64,000 bases of DNA from Limivivens sp934393555 (GTDB lineage: Bacteria > Bacillota > Clostridia > Lachnospirales > Lachnospiraceae). Location: the NCBI GenBank assembly GCA_934393555.1, contig CAKRQP010000002.1:11659-75658 (forward strand). The letters run 5' to 3'. A program made the position numbers and the translations under genes. The notes below the pieces were generated by a model. It ran no database searches. It was given only the letters and a program-made list of their open reading frames with translations, and was not told the origin of the DNA. Shown here in pieces: positions 51,835 to 61,183 of this stretch (its first letter is position 1; each line of letters opens with the position of its first letter).

Positions 51835-53394
51835 TCAATAGCCGTACTTGTTCTGATAATACGTATCAAAAACATACTTCGCGATCGGAACCGCCGCTGC
51901 ACTTCCGGAACCGCCGTCCTCGGCGATGACTGCAATGGCAAGATCCGGGTGATCCACATTGCTGTAGCCTACAAACCAGCTGTGGGTACCGCGCTCACCG
52001 GATGCGGTATCGTATTCGGCCGAACCGGTTTTTCCGGCCGCCGTATAGGAGGCACCAGAAAGAGCACTGGCTGTACCGCTCTTCACCGTAGTGACCATAT
52101 AGTTTCCGATGGCTTCCGCCTCAGCGGCAGACATGACGGAAGCGTAGCTTGACGGCTTGAAGGTCTTCACCTCATCCCCGTCATAGGTGGAAATGCTGTC
52201 TACATAATACGGCTTCATAAGCGTTCCGCCATTTGCAACAGCAGCGGCTACCATAGCCATCTGAAGCGGTGTCGCCAGCGTGTCTCCCTGACCGATGGCA
52301 GTGGTCATCTCTTCTCCATAGGAAGCATCCTCTGCCAGTGTAAACCGGCTGGCTGCTGAAGCCATATGGATCGAGAGATCCTTGTTAAAGCCAAAGGATT
52401 CGCAGATCTTTTTGAATTCACTGTTGTCCAGTTCCATACCGATGGTGGCAAAAGCACCATTACAGGAATTTTTGAAGGCAGTCTCCAGATCCTCCAGTCC
52501 ATGGACGGAACCGGCGTAACAGGTGATGTTCACATCATCCTTGCTGACCAGACCTTCACAGTTAAAGGTGAAATTCTGATAATCCCCCGGGTGCTGGCGC
52601 ATATAAGCCAGTGTCGTCAGGATCTTAAAGGTGGAACCCGGCGGATAGAGTCCCTGAACCGCCCGGTTCAGAAGCGGACTTCCGGAGTTTTCGGAATTTA
52701 AAGCTTCCCAGTCTTCCGAAATAGAAGCAGGGTCAAAATCCGGTTTGGAAACCATGGCCAGAACCCGGCCGGTAGACGGTTCCAGGACCACAACAGCTCC
52801 GCTGTAGTTTCCAAGTGCATCGTAGGCCGCACGCTGAAGCAGCGTGTCCAGACTTAAGTTCACACTGTCTCCCTGGATCTTCACATCCTGCGCCTCATTT
52901 TTGATCTGTTCAAAAAGAGAGGCATGGCAGGAGGTAAGCTCTGTATTGTAAGTAGCCTCTGTGCCGGAACGTCCGTTGCTGGCATAACCGACCACATGAG
53001 AAAACAGCCGGCCATAAGGGTAAGTACGGCTCTCGCTTCCATCCTCCGCCACATTGGTGACTGCCAGAAGTTCTCCGTCCGAAGAATAAATGCTTCCCCG
53101 GATGACCATGGTATCCTTATTATCCTGTTTGGTGTTATAGCTGCTGTTGTTGATCGTCTCCCGGTCTGCAATATTGAAGTAGACCAGATAAGCGCAGAGA
53201 CTTAAAAACATCAGTACAAAAAAGTAGCTGGCTTTCGCAAAGACCTTATTCTGTTCTTTTCTGGATTCGGAAGCCTGTTCCGTTTTCATTTTCTTCTTTT
53301 TGCTTTTTTTCTTTTTCCCGGAGATTTTCTCCTCTGCGGGGGCATCCTCAGCGGGATTTTCCTCGTAAGCTGCATCGATGTCTTTCTTTTTCAT
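51835..53394 (-). CDS. Penicillin-binding transpeptidase (class B-like)
   Basis: 519 residues. A highly charged cytosolic start (residues 1-50, Lys-rich) precedes one membrane helix (about 55-75). The transpeptidase motifs are STFK (S254-K257, in YPPGSTFK), SCN (310-312) and KTG (455-457). It cross-links peptidoglycan. It lacks the long N-terminal dimerisation region of FtsI/PBP2 and resembles the PbpA-type proteins paired with FtsW/RodA-like glycosyltransferases. The ATG at 53394 has AGGAGG six bases upstream. It follows the FtsW-like gene by 21 bases. Confidence 0.92.
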   Translation of the reverse strand: MKKKDIDAAYEENPAEDAPAEEKISGKKKKSKKKKMKTEQASESRKEQNKVFAKASYFFVLMFLSLCAYLVYFNIADRETINNSSYNTKQDNKDTMVIRGSIYSSDGELLAVTNVAEDGSESRTYPYGRLFSHVVGYASNGRSGTEATYNTELTSCHASLFEQIKNEAQDVKIQGDSVNLSLDTLLQRAAYDALGNYSGAVVVLEPSTGRVLAMVSKPDFDPASISEDWEALNSENSGSPLLNRAVQGLYPPGSTFKILTTLAYMRQHPGDYQNFTFNCEGLVSKDDVNITCYAGSVHGLEDLETAFKNSCNGAFATIGMELDNSEFKKICESFGFNKDLSIHMASAASRFTLAEDASYGEEMTTAIGQGDTLATPLQMAMVAAAVANGGTLMKPYYVDSISTYDGDEVKTFKPSSYASVMSAAEAEAIGNYMVTTVKSGTASALSGASYTAAGKTGSAEYDTASGERGTHSWFVGYSNVDHPDLAIAVIAEDGGSGSAAAVPIAKYVFDTYYQNKYGY

Positions 53395-53415
53395 TGGATC
53401 CCTCCTCACTGCCGT

Positions 53416-55047
53416 TTATTCCTCATCGTATCCATCTCTCGCCGTTCTGTTCCCGGGCATATAAAGATCCGGACCGGACGATCGCGGATCCGGAAAGTCC
53501 TCATCATAGCCTACCTGCTGATAAGGCCTGTAGCCATTCTCATAACCATCCTCCTCATAAGGATAGTTATTTTCCGGATAACCGCCGCCATTTCCTTCAT
53601 AAGGGTAACCATTGTCATACCCGTCTTCCGGATAAGGATAAGGATACCCGTTCTCATCATACCCGTACGGAGCGTAATCGTCCGGCCCCGGGTAAAAATT
53701 TCCGTATTCATCATAATAGCCGTATTCCCCGTCCGGATACTCTCCCCGTTCCTCCTTCCGGGAAATATAAAAGCCCTGAACGATAGCAAACATAATGACC
53801 GTACTCATAATGGAACTTCCGCCATAGCTGATGAGCGGAAGGGTCACACCGGTAGAAGGGATCATCTTCATGGCTCCGCCGACCGTCAGGAAGACCTGCA
53901 CGGAAAAAGTACAGCCAAGTCCCAGAGAGGCAAGTCTGGCAAATTTGTTTTCCATCTTAAATGCAATGTTCACAAACATGATAAAACAGCTCATATAAAT
54001 AAGGATCAGGCAGATTGCAAAGAAACCGCCCAGCTCCTCACAGACGGCAGAGAACATGAAGTCCTGCTCCACAATGGGGATCATGGTCGGAGAACCCTGA
54101 TAAAGCCCCGTTCCGAACCAGCCGCCTGCGCCAATGGCAAAAAGGGACTGTGCCACCTGATAACCGTCTCCGGTATAAGAGGCAAACGGATTCTTCCAGA
54201 CCTGTACGCGGACACGCACATGGCTGAAAAGGAAATAAGCCGCCACAGACGCCACCACGCCCGCTGCGATCCCAAGAGCCAGATAGCGCCAGTTTCCCGT
54301 ACCTACATAAAGCATGACAAGATAAGTCACAAAGAAGATCAGGGCGCTTCCCAGGTCCTTTGAAACCACCAGGATCAGCACATGAGCCGCTGCAATGGCC
54401 GTCGTGATGACCACATGCTTAAAATCTGTATATTTTGCCAGAAGACTGGCTGCTGCAAAGACGAAAATGATCTTTACAAACTCGGAAGGCTGAAAGGCAA
54501 AGCCGCCGACGCTTATGGACAGTTTGGAACCGTAGCTGAATTTTGCAAAAACAAGGACCACGCCTAAAAGGCCGATGCCGCCCAGCGCATAAAGATACCC
54601 AAGCTTATCCAGGAATTTCAGCTTTTTGATCAGGATCGGAACGATAAGAGCCACCACCGTGGCGATCGTCAGGATTTTAAACTGCTTCATGGACTGATCG
54701 TAAGAGATACGGGTCAGCATGATAAAGCCAATGGTGATCAGCATACACATATTGTTGACCAGAAGCTTTGATGCCCTGGGATAAAGATTCCGGAAAAGCA
54801 CCAGCACCGCCCCGAGATAGATGGCCTGTGCTCCGTAAAAGTAAAAAAGCGTGGACTCATCCATCTTCAGGTAAAACACCGTGAAAGCAATAAAATGAAT
54901 GGCAAACATCAGGACATTCTGTCTCAGAAACAGAAATTCCCTGGCCTCTTCATTTTTCTTTTTAAATATGATATAACTCTGCAGCGCATAAAGGGCAATG
55001 AGCACCAGCAGAACATATTTGGAAATGTCAATGATCAGTTTTGTCAT
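53416..55047 (-). CDS. FtsW/RodA/SpoVE-family protein with Tyr/Gly-rich tail
   Basis: 543 residues. About ten membrane helices span residues 8-430, with family motifs GGFAFQPSEFVKI, LGSALIFFVTYL and TGVTLPLISYGGSS. It is a lipid II polymerase (SEDS) candidate working with the PBP encoded next. Residues 432-543 form an unusual low-complexity tail rich in Tyr, Gly, Pro, Asp, Glu and Asn (YGYYDEYGNFYPGPDD and further NGYPYP-type repeats) that is not part of the family fold. It begins seven bases after the U32 peptidase gene. Confidence 0.92.
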   Translation of the reverse strand: MTKLIIDISKYVLLVLIALYALQSYIIFKKKNEEAREFLFLRQNVLMFAIHFIAFTVFYLKMDESTLFYFYGAQAIYLGAVLVLFRNLYPRASKLLVNNMCMLITIGFIMLTRISYDQSMKQFKILTIATVVALIVPILIKKLKFLDKLGYLYALGGIGLLGVVLVFAKFSYGSKLSISVGGFAFQPSEFVKIIFVFAAASLLAKYTDFKHVVITTAIAAAHVLILVVSKDLGSALIFFVTYLVMLYVGTGNWRYLALGIAAGVVASVAAYFLFSHVRVRVQVWKNPFASYTGDGYQVAQSLFAIGAGGWFGTGLYQGSPTMIPIVEQDFMFSAVCEELGGFFAICLILIYMSCFIMFVNIAFKMENKFARLASLGLGCTFSVQVFLTVGGAMKMIPSTGVTLPLISYGGSSIMSTVIMFAIVQGFYISRKEERGEYPDGEYGYYDEYGNFYPGPDDYAPYGYDENGYPYPYPEDGYDNGYPYEGNGGGYPENNYPYEEDGYENGYRPYQQVGYDEDFPDPRSSGPDLYMPGNRTARDGYDEE

Positions 55048-55053
55048 ATTTTT

Positions 55054-57402
55054 CTACTCCACTCCCCGTTTGAAATGCCCCCGGGTAAACTCCGGAAGTG
55101 TCAAGGAAGCTGCTTCTCCCAGAAGGAACCTTTGGATATAGACTTCTGTGATCTTTTTTGCTTCCTCTGCTGTTTCTGTAGTAAAGGTCAGTCGTATTCC
55201 CGCAGGAGCCAGAGCCCGGATCTCTTTTTCCTGATCCGAAAGGTCCAGCGGAGCGGTATTGTAAATGATGTTCATGCAGACGGAACAGTCATTCCAGACC
55301 GGGAACGTCTTGCCCTTCCGGTCTGTCAGGAAGGTGAACTCTTTCTTTTTGTTGCAGTTTCCCGTGGTCCTCTTCACGCACTGGGAAGAAAGCATCAATG
55401 GAGCCCTCCCGTAAACCACAAGCTCACTTCCTGCAAGGCCACGTTCCGAAAGCTCCTGGCTGTTAAGTTCCAGCGGAGCGGTATCTCCGGAAAAGCCCTG
55501 CTCCTTTAAAAAGTTCCGCGCCTCCTGATTCCAGGAATACAGATTTGCATCGGCGATAAGGACTGCTCCCGGCGTCTGCTCCTTAAGATAAGCCAGTTCC
55601 TCCAGATTGCGTACCAGAAAACCGTCCATAAAAGGAAGCTCGCGCTCTGCCTCTCCTGCCTGAAAAAGTCTTTTCTTATCCTCACGGAAAAGGGGCGGCA
55701 TGGCAAGAAAACATTCCTTTCCCTGATGCCGGATATTTTTCCGAAGCCGCAGGAAGGCTTCCGGATCTTCCAGAAGCAGGTCACTTTCCAGATAAAACCG
55801 CCGGATCCCGTCCTGTGTAAGCAGACATTCTGCCTGACGGATGTCAGAAACCAGAACCGACAGCTGAAGCGCCGTTTCTTTCTCCCCGGAAAACACTTCC
55901 GGAGCCAGTTTTTCCGGGACATTTCTGTGGAAGCTTCTGATCCTTGCTTCTGAAAGCCTGAAAAGCCCCTCTCTTCGAAGCTCTTTTAACGCCTGCACAG
56001 GAAGGAAACAGCCTTCCTCCAGTTCAACGTCAAGCCGTTCAAAGGCAAATTCCGTATTTCCGGTCTTTCTAAGCTGCTTCTCTACTTCCGTCTGTGTGAG
56101 GGCGGATCTCTGTGCCGGTTCTGCCGATGCGCCCGACACTTCCAGGGAAATCCCGCCCCAGTTCAGGGAAAGTATAGCAGGTTTTCCAAGGGAGATTCTT
56201 AATTTCCCATTAAGTTTTTCCTTGCAGAAACCGAAATTCTGATAAGCCGAAAGCTCTGTAAGGAGTGCCGCATTCTGCGTCCGGTGCAGGATATCTCCGG
56301 GAGCTACCCGCATGTCCCGTCCGGCCTTCATCTGAAATTCTTTACCGGAAGGGATCTCTGCATTCATCGTCGCACTCTCGAGAACATCTCCTTTATGAAG
56401 CTCCTCCAGCGCCCGGGCCGTGATAAGGTTTTTCCGCACAGACAGAACCCTGGCTCCTTTGGTACCAAAATGATTCTGACGGAAGGTACTCATCATGCCA
56501 GCATTTCCCTTTGTCTGATAATAACCTTCTGAAAAACCGCCCCGGTTATAAAGGTCCATCAGTTCCCGGATATCATTCTCATCCACCTGATAATGCTTTG
56601 CACCTTTTTCCTGCAGAAGATCCAGATATTTCCGGTAGATCCTTGTGACACCGGCTGTATATTCCGGTCGTTTCATCCGACCCTCGATCTTCAGGGAATA
56701 GACACCGGCATCCAGGATCTCAGGCAAAAGCTTCAGGGTACAGATGTCTTTCGGGCTTAAAAGGTACTCTCCCGCACCTTTCGCTTTTTCAGAAAAATGC
56801 CAGGGCAGACGGCAGGGCTGGGCACAACGTCCGCGGTTTCCGCTTCTGCCGCCGATCATACTGCTCAAAAGACACTGACCGGAATAGGAATAACAGAGCG
56901 CCCCATGGACAAAAGATTCAATCTCCAGATCCGTTTTTTCATGGATCTTCCGGATCTCCGGAAGGGTCAGTTCTCTCGATGTCACCACCCGGGTAACGCC
57001 AAAGGCTTCCAGAATGGCTGCCCCGTCCGCACTCTGGTCTGTCATCTGTGTGCTGGCATGGAGATCCAGATCCGGAAACTGACGCTTCAGATAACGAAGC
57101 ACACCAAAATCCTGAACGATGGCTGCATCCAGTCCGTGTTCATAGAAAGGGGCCAGAAAATCATAGAGCTTTTCCATCTCCTGTTCCTTCAGAAGCGTAT
57201 TGACCGTCATATATAGTTTTACCCCGTGAAGGTGGCAGAAATCCAGAGCCTCAATCATTTTCTCCGTATCCGGATTCTCTGCATAAGCTCTGGCTCCAAA
57301 CTGAGATCCTCCCATATAAACGGCATCTGCTCCCGCATTGACCGCGGCTGTCATACTCTCAAAAGACCCTGCCGGCGCCAGTAATTCTGCTCTTTTTTTC
57401 AT
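55054..57402 (-). CDS. U32-family peptidase / RlhA-like protein
   Basis: 782 residues. The U32 core spans about 1-330, with ELLAPAGSFESMTAAVNAGADAVYMG, the conserved cysteines of SYSGQCLLSS and RGRCAQPCR, and EGRMKRPEY. A long C-terminal part includes the DUF3656 region and further cysteines (CVKRTTGNCNKK, DCSVCMN). Relatives include RlhA, which hydroxylates 23S rRNA C2501 and needs an Fe-S cluster; collagenase-type activity is an older label. GGAGG lies nine bases before the ATG at 57402. Confidence 0.88.
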   Translation of the reverse strand: MKKRAELLAPAGSFESMTAAVNAGADAVYMGGSQFGARAYAENPDTEKMIEALDFCHLHGVKLYMTVNTLLKEQEMEKLYDFLAPFYEHGLDAAIVQDFGVLRYLKRQFPDLDLHASTQMTDQSADGAAILEAFGVTRVVTSRELTLPEIRKIHEKTDLEIESFVHGALCYSYSGQCLLSSMIGGRSGNRGRCAQPCRLPWHFSEKAKGAGEYLLSPKDICTLKLLPEILDAGVYSLKIEGRMKRPEYTAGVTRIYRKYLDLLQEKGAKHYQVDENDIRELMDLYNRGGFSEGYYQTKGNAGMMSTFRQNHFGTKGARVLSVRKNLITARALEELHKGDVLESATMNAEIPSGKEFQMKAGRDMRVAPGDILHRTQNAALLTELSAYQNFGFCKEKLNGKLRISLGKPAILSLNWGGISLEVSGASAEPAQRSALTQTEVEKQLRKTGNTEFAFERLDVELEEGCFLPVQALKELRREGLFRLSEARIRSFHRNVPEKLAPEVFSGEKETALQLSVLVSDIRQAECLLTQDGIRRFYLESDLLLEDPEAFLRLRKNIRHQGKECFLAMPPLFREDKKRLFQAGEAERELPFMDGFLVRNLEELAYLKEQTPGAVLIADANLYSWNQEARNFLKEQGFSGDTAPLELNSQELSERGLAGSELVVYGRAPLMLSSQCVKRTTGNCNKKKEFTFLTDRKGKTFPVWNDCSVCMNIIYNTAPLDLSDQEKEIRALAPAGIRLTFTTETAEEAKKITEVYIQRFLLGEAASLTLPEFTRGHFKRGVE

Positions 57403-57498
57403 CAATTTTTTCCTCCGCAAAATGCAGCCTCCACCTGTTGTAGGGAAAAGGTAAAAGGAAAGGCTGTCACACGTAAGCGCATGCAACAGCCTCTGCAT

Positions 57499-57909
57499 TT
57501 ATTTCCTGTTCCGTTCGTCTCTTTCTGTCTCCAGACGGACCACCTCTTTCTGAAGCTCCGTGTTCTCCTTTCGAAGTGCTTCCGCATCCTTCTCCTGGGT
57601 CTCCAGCCTGATCTGTGCATTGATCAGCTCGTGCTTCAGCTCATAAAGCTCCTTATCCTTTTCGGAAAGCTCTTCCTCCACCATTTCAACCTGTTTCTTG
57701 GCTTTGAAATAATCATCAGCAATGTTCAGCTCCAGAAGAATGCTCTTATTCTCCTTGGTCTGATGATTGTAACCGTCCAGTTTTTTAAACTCTGCGATCT
57801 TATTATTAATATATGTAGCAACCTTCTGCAGGTATTCCTCACTCTCGTACCCGCTCAAGGTAAAAATCTTGCCTGCAATCAGGACCTCCGTTTTATTTTT
57901 GGATGACAT
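57499..57909 (-). CDS. zapA: Cell division protein ZapA
   Basis: 136 residues: an N-terminal ZapA domain (residues 5-80; EVLIAGKIFTLSGYESEEYLQ, then IADDYFKAKKQ) and a long C-terminal coiled coil (about 75-133). ZapA binds FtsZ and bundles protofilaments. The coil is longer than in B. subtilis ZapA (about 85 residues total). It precedes the U32 peptidase gene, a common Firmicute order. The AAGGAAGAAAAAGGG site precedes the ATG. Confidence 0.92.
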   Translation of the reverse strand: MSSKNKTEVLIAGKIFTLSGYESEEYLQKVATYINNKIAEFKKLDGYNHQTKENKSILLELNIADDYFKAKKQVEMVEEELSEKDKELYELKHELINAQIRLETQEKDAEALRKENTELQKEVVRLETERDERNRK

Positions 57910-57950
57910 AAGCCCTTTTTCTTCCTTTCTTGGGTTGATTCTCTCTTACT

Positions 57951-57978
57951 ATTATAAACAAATTCCCCAAGATTACAA
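57951..57978 (-). promoter_or_regulatory. Promoter of zapA
   Basis: TTGTAA (57973-57978), 16 bases, TATAAT (57951-57956) on the minus strand, directly after the ruvB stop. Confidence 0.68.
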
Positions 57979-58000
57979 CATTTTTTTGCAACTATTCCAA

Positions 58001-59005
58001 TTATGCTTCCTCATCCCTCTCACATCCCAGATGCTGATAGGCCAGATCTGTCGCCATTCTTCCTCTGGGAGTCCGGTTCAGAAAGCCATTCTGGATCAGA
58101 TAGGGTTCATAAACATCCTCAATGGTTCCGGAGTCCTCTCCGATGGCCGCTGCCAGAGTATCCAGTCCCACAGGGCCGCCGTTAAATTTCCCGATCAGAG
58201 TCAAAAGAAGCCGTCTGTCCACCTGATCCAGTCCGCAGGTGTCCACTTCCAGAAGATCCAGCGCAAAGGCTGCCACTTTCTGATCGATCTTTCCTTCATA
58301 TTTTACCTGGGCAAAATCACGCACCCGCTTTAAGAGCCGGTTTGCCAGACGCGGCGTTCCCCTGGATCGTTTCGCAAGCTCCAGGGCTCCTGCCTCATCG
58401 ATCTCCACATCCAGAAGGACGGCAGAACGGAGGATAATGGTCTTCAACTCCTCCACCGTATAAAATTCCAGATGATGGATCACGCCGAAGCGGTCGCGCA
58501 GAGGCGCCGTCAGAAGGCCGGCTCTGGTCGTGGCTCCCACCAGCGTAAACTTCGGAAGATCCAGACGGATGGAACGGGCAGAGGAACCCTTTCCGATCAT
58601 GATATCAATGGCAAAATCCTCCATGGCCGGGTAAAGAACCTCCTCCACCTGCCGGTTCAGCCTGTGGATCTCATCCACAAAAAGAATGTCCCCTTCCTGA
58701 AGGTTATTCAGGATCGCCGCCATCTCTCCGGGCTTCTCGATCGCCGGGCCGGAGGTCACTTTCATGTGTACACCCATCTCATTGGCAATGATCCCCGCAA
58801 GAGTGGTCTTTCCAAGTCCCGGAGGACCATAGAAAAGCACATGATCCAGAGAGTCCCCTCTCTGCTTTGCCGCTTCAATATAGATCTTCAGATTGCCCTT
58901 TGCTTTCTCCTGCCCCACGTAGTCCGTCAAAAGCTTCGGACGGAGCGAGCCCTCATTTTTCTGATCTTCTTCTGTAATATCCGTAGTAATAATTCGTTTC
59001 GCCAT
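58001..59005 (-). CDS. ruvB: Holliday junction branch-migration helicase RuvB
   Basis: 334 residues, AAA+ ATPase. Walker A GPPGLGKTTLA, Walker B DEIHRLNRQVEE, sensor GATTRAGLLTAPLRDRFG and the C-terminal winged helix (FLNRTPRGRMAT). It forms hexameric motors on Holliday junctions with RuvA. It is 23 bases after ruvA. No ruvC is present in the window, as usual for Firmicutes, where RecU does that job (recU is at 24511-25053). Confidence 0.98.
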   Translation of the reverse strand: MAKRIITTDITEEDQKNEGSLRPKLLTDYVGQEKAKGNLKIYIEAAKQRGDSLDHVLFYGPPGLGKTTLAGIIANEMGVHMKVTSGPAIEKPGEMAAILNNLQEGDILFVDEIHRLNRQVEEVLYPAMEDFAIDIMIGKGSSARSIRLDLPKFTLVGATTRAGLLTAPLRDRFGVIHHLEFYTVEELKTIILRSAVLLDVEIDEAGALELAKRSRGTPRLANRLLKRVRDFAQVKYEGKIDQKVAAFALDLLEVDTCGLDQVDRRLLLTLIGKFNGGPVGLDTLAAAIGEDSGTIEDVYEPYLIQNGFLNRTPRGRMATDLAYQHLGCERDEEA

Positions 59006-59028
59006 ATGCTTCCTTTTCCGTTACTAAT

Positions 59029-59637
59029 CTACATCTTTTTCAATGCCGCTTTCAGGATCGCTTCTGTATCCATGTCTTCCGAAACAGCTGCTTTCTTTAC
59101 CGCTTTCAGGGCATCGGCATTGGAATAACCGAGCGCTGTCAAAGCTTCCACCGCCTCTGCCTTTGCATCATTCATCACACCGGAGCCTGCCGGGATACTG
59201 CCTGCATTCTCGAGCCGTTTGTCAAAGGCCTCCTCCAGGCTGAACTTATCCTTCAGCTCCAGGATCAGCTTCTGGGCAGTCTTCTTCCCGATGCCAGGTG
59301 CTTTTGTGATCGTTTTTTCATCTCCGGAAAGCACGGCAAAACGGATATCATCCGCGCCCAGGGCGGACAGAATACCCATAGCCGCTTTCGGGCCGATGCC
59401 ATTGACATTCAGAAGCAGCTTATAAACTTCCAGATCATCCGGGTGCAGAAAACCATACAGCTGCATGGCATCCTCTTTCACCAGAAAATACGTATGCAGC
59501 CGAACCTCTTCCCCGTTCGGCGGCAGCGCCGAAAGATCTCTTCCCGTCAGAAAGACCCGAAGTCCGAAACCGTTGACATCCAGAACAGCATAGGTATCCA
59601 TGGCCTGTACCAGTTCTCCTCTTACATATGAAATCAT
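59029..59637 (-). CDS. ruvA: Holliday junction DNA helicase subunit RuvA
   Basis: 202 residues: OB-fold start (MISYVRGELVQAMDTYAVLDV), helix-hairpin-helix region with LLNVNGIGPKAAMGILS and KAPGIGKKTAQKLILELKDK, and a C-terminal RuvB-binding domain (EAVEALTALGYSNADALKAV). It holds the junction while RuvB drives branch migration. Its ATG overlaps the stop of the Gx-transporter gene (ATGA). Confidence 0.98.
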   Translation of the reverse strand: MISYVRGELVQAMDTYAVLDVNGFGLRVFLTGRDLSALPPNGEEVRLHTYFLVKEDAMQLYGFLHPDDLEVYKLLLNVNGIGPKAAMGILSALGADDIRFAVLSGDEKTITKAPGIGKKTAQKLILELKDKFSLEEAFDKRLENAGSIPAGSGVMNDAKAEAVEALTALGYSNADALKAVKKAAVSEDMDTEAILKAALKKM

Positions 59638-60143
59638 GTACTGTAACCTCTCTTCCCGATCCGCTTCAGGATCTCCGCATCCAGGCTGCCAATGACGGCT
59701 CCTGTCAGAACTCCGGCTCCAAAAAGCACCGGAAAATAATAAAAAAGGCTGAAATTCTCTACTGCCAGAGAGGCTACCAGAAGCTGGCCTATATTGTGAG
59801 AAACACCGCCCGCCATACTGATACCGAGACAGCCGAATTTTCCACTTTTCTGAAGAAGTGCCATCACCGCAAGGCTCAGAAGAGCGCCCCCCAGACTATA
59901 AAAAACAGCAGAAAGATTTCCAAAAAGAAAGCCAGCAAGTACGATACGCACCACCGACACCAGAAATGCCTCCCTGAGGCCAAAAAGCTCCAGAGCTGCC
60001 AGCCCAACAGCATTGGCAAGCCCAAGCCGGATCCCCGGGACGGGAACCGGCAGAGGCACCAGAGACTCCACATAAGAGGCGATCAGTGCCAGAGCTGCCA
60101 GGCTTCCGTAAAAAGCCGGAGAGCTTTTCTTTTTCTCTTTCAT
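59634..60143 (-). CDS. Gx transporter / HepPP-synthase-component-I-like membrane protein
   Basis: 169 residues, four to five membrane helices. The family-typical start SLAALALIASYVESLVPLP is followed by PGIRLGLANAVGLAAL and GGVSHNIGQLLVA. Such proteins have been called heptaprenyl diphosphate synthase component I but are now placed with ECF-like Gx transporters. The partner and substrate are unknown. The start at 60143 follows AAGGGAG; two longer starts upstream (60170, 60197) overlap the NusG-II gene. Confidence 0.85.
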   Translation of the reverse strand: MKEKKKSSPAFYGSLAALALIASYVESLVPLPVPVPGIRLGLANAVGLAALELFGLREAFLVSVVRIVLAGFLFGNLSAVFYSLGGALLSLAVMALLQKSGKFGCLGISMAGGVSHNIGQLLVASLAVENFSLFYYFPVLFGAGVLTGAVIGSLDAEILKRIGKRGYST

Positions 60144-60186
60144 TTCCCTATGCTCCCTTTTCCTCTGCATCCGGACAGCCTGCTTT

Positions 60187-60558
60187 TCATCCGGCAATGC
60201 TGTCTGTTCCGGAAGGAGCGCCCCCCGTCACCCGTACCGTCACCCGGTTCGGAAGACAGGCAATGGTCTCCCCTTTGCGCGAGACCTTCCCCTGATGGAC
60301 GCAGAGCTGGTCCGGACAGTCTGCCCATTTCATAAAAGCAGCTCCACCGCTGATGCAGAGGATATTTCCTTCCCCGACAGGGATCTCCCTGTCTTCACGC
60401 AGGGAAAAACTCCCGAATTCCTGATCCCCCACCATGATCCGGACAGCAGCTCCTTCTTCCCGGAAGAAATGCTGACCCAGAAAAAGAACGGCCGCTGTAA
60501 GAAGCAGCACCGCTCCCAGAAGAAGATCATTCTTTTTCTTATCTTTACTTTTTATCAT
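60187..60558 (-). CDS. NusG domain II protein, membrane-anchored
   Basis: 123 residues. One membrane helix near 12-30 (DLLLGAVLLLTAAVLFLG), then a NusG_II-type domain with the pattern GGAAFMKWADCPDQLCVHQGKVSRKG and GETIACLPNRV, containing three cysteines. These proteins occur next to Gx-type transporter genes, as here, and their job is unknown; a link to flavin or redox enzymes is a guess. The ATG at 60558 lacks a good ribosome binding site. Confidence 0.85.
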   Translation of the reverse strand: MIKSKDKKKNDLLLGAVLLLTAAVLFLGQHFFREEGAAVRIMVGDQEFGSFSLREDREIPVGEGNILCISGGAAFMKWADCPDQLCVHQGKVSRKGETIACLPNRVTVRVTGGAPSGTDSIAG

Positions 60559-60601
60559 AGCACAGACACTTTTTAAAATCAACCATATGTTCGTTTTTCT
60601 C

Positions 60602-61183
60602 TTACAGGTTTTCCAGAACGGTAAGCTTTCTTTTCTCCATAAAATCTTCCGGAACCTCCAGAAGAAAACCGCGGCCGTTTTTCACCTGCCAGTCATAAAA
60701 CGGCTTTTCCGGTACCGCAAAAGCAGAAAGAACACTCATCAGAGTCCCGCCATGAGCCACCACAGCGATCTGCCTTCTCTTTTCTGCCTGCGCTTCTCTC
60801 AGGATCCTCACAAAGCCTTCCCGGCAGCGTTCCTGAAAACCCTCCCGGCTTTCCCCGCCCGGAAAGGGCAGCGTACCGCCGCTGTCCACCCAGGCCTGAT
60901 AATCCGGATTGCCATTCAGTTCCAGATAGTTTTTATTTTCAAAGTCACCGAAATCACATTCCCGGAGCAAAGGCTCCTCCCGCTGTGCAAGCGTCGGGTA
61001 GATCAGTGCCGCCGTCTCCCGGCAGCGTTTCATCGGACTTACATAAACAAGCTCTGCCGCCGGATAGCTCCTGTTCTCCAGAAGACGGATCCCTTCCTCA
61101 CAGAGAGGCTCATCCGTAGTCCCGATGTAACGTCCCATCAGGTTTCCGGCAGTTTTTGAATGACGGATGAGAACAACCTTCAT
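60602..61183 (-). CDS. cobC: Histidine phosphatase, CobC-like
   Basis: 193 residues. The catalytic loop reads LIRHSKT instead of the usual RHGxT, followed by GRYIGTTDEPLCEEGI typical of alpha-ribazole phosphatase, and VAHGGTL with the second histidine. It probably removes phosphate from alpha-ribazole-5-phosphate in the lower-ligand branch of cobalamin synthesis; its place beside cobS/U/T supports that. The ATG overlaps the preceding gene's stop (ATGA). Confidence 0.85.
   Translation of the reverse strand: MKVVLIRHSKTAGNLMGRYIGTTDEPLCEEGIRLLENRSYPAAELVYVSPMKRCRETAALIYPTLAQREEPLLRECDFGDFENKNYLELNGNPDYQAWVDSGGTLPFPGGESREGFQERCREGFVRILREAQAEKRRQIAVVAHGGTLMSVLSAFAVPEKPFYDWQVKNGRGFLLEVPEDFMEKRKLTVLENL

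Noticed and set aside
57410..57490. Possible terminator between zapA and the U32 peptidase gene
   Set aside because: GGCTGT/ACAGCC pairs only six bases with a large loop and an interrupted T-run; too weak to list as a feature.
60554..60582. Promoter-like TTGATT-17-TATGAT before the NusG-II gene
   Set aside because: The -10 box contains the ATG start codon, so a transcript from it could not carry the start; no later start fits the protein.
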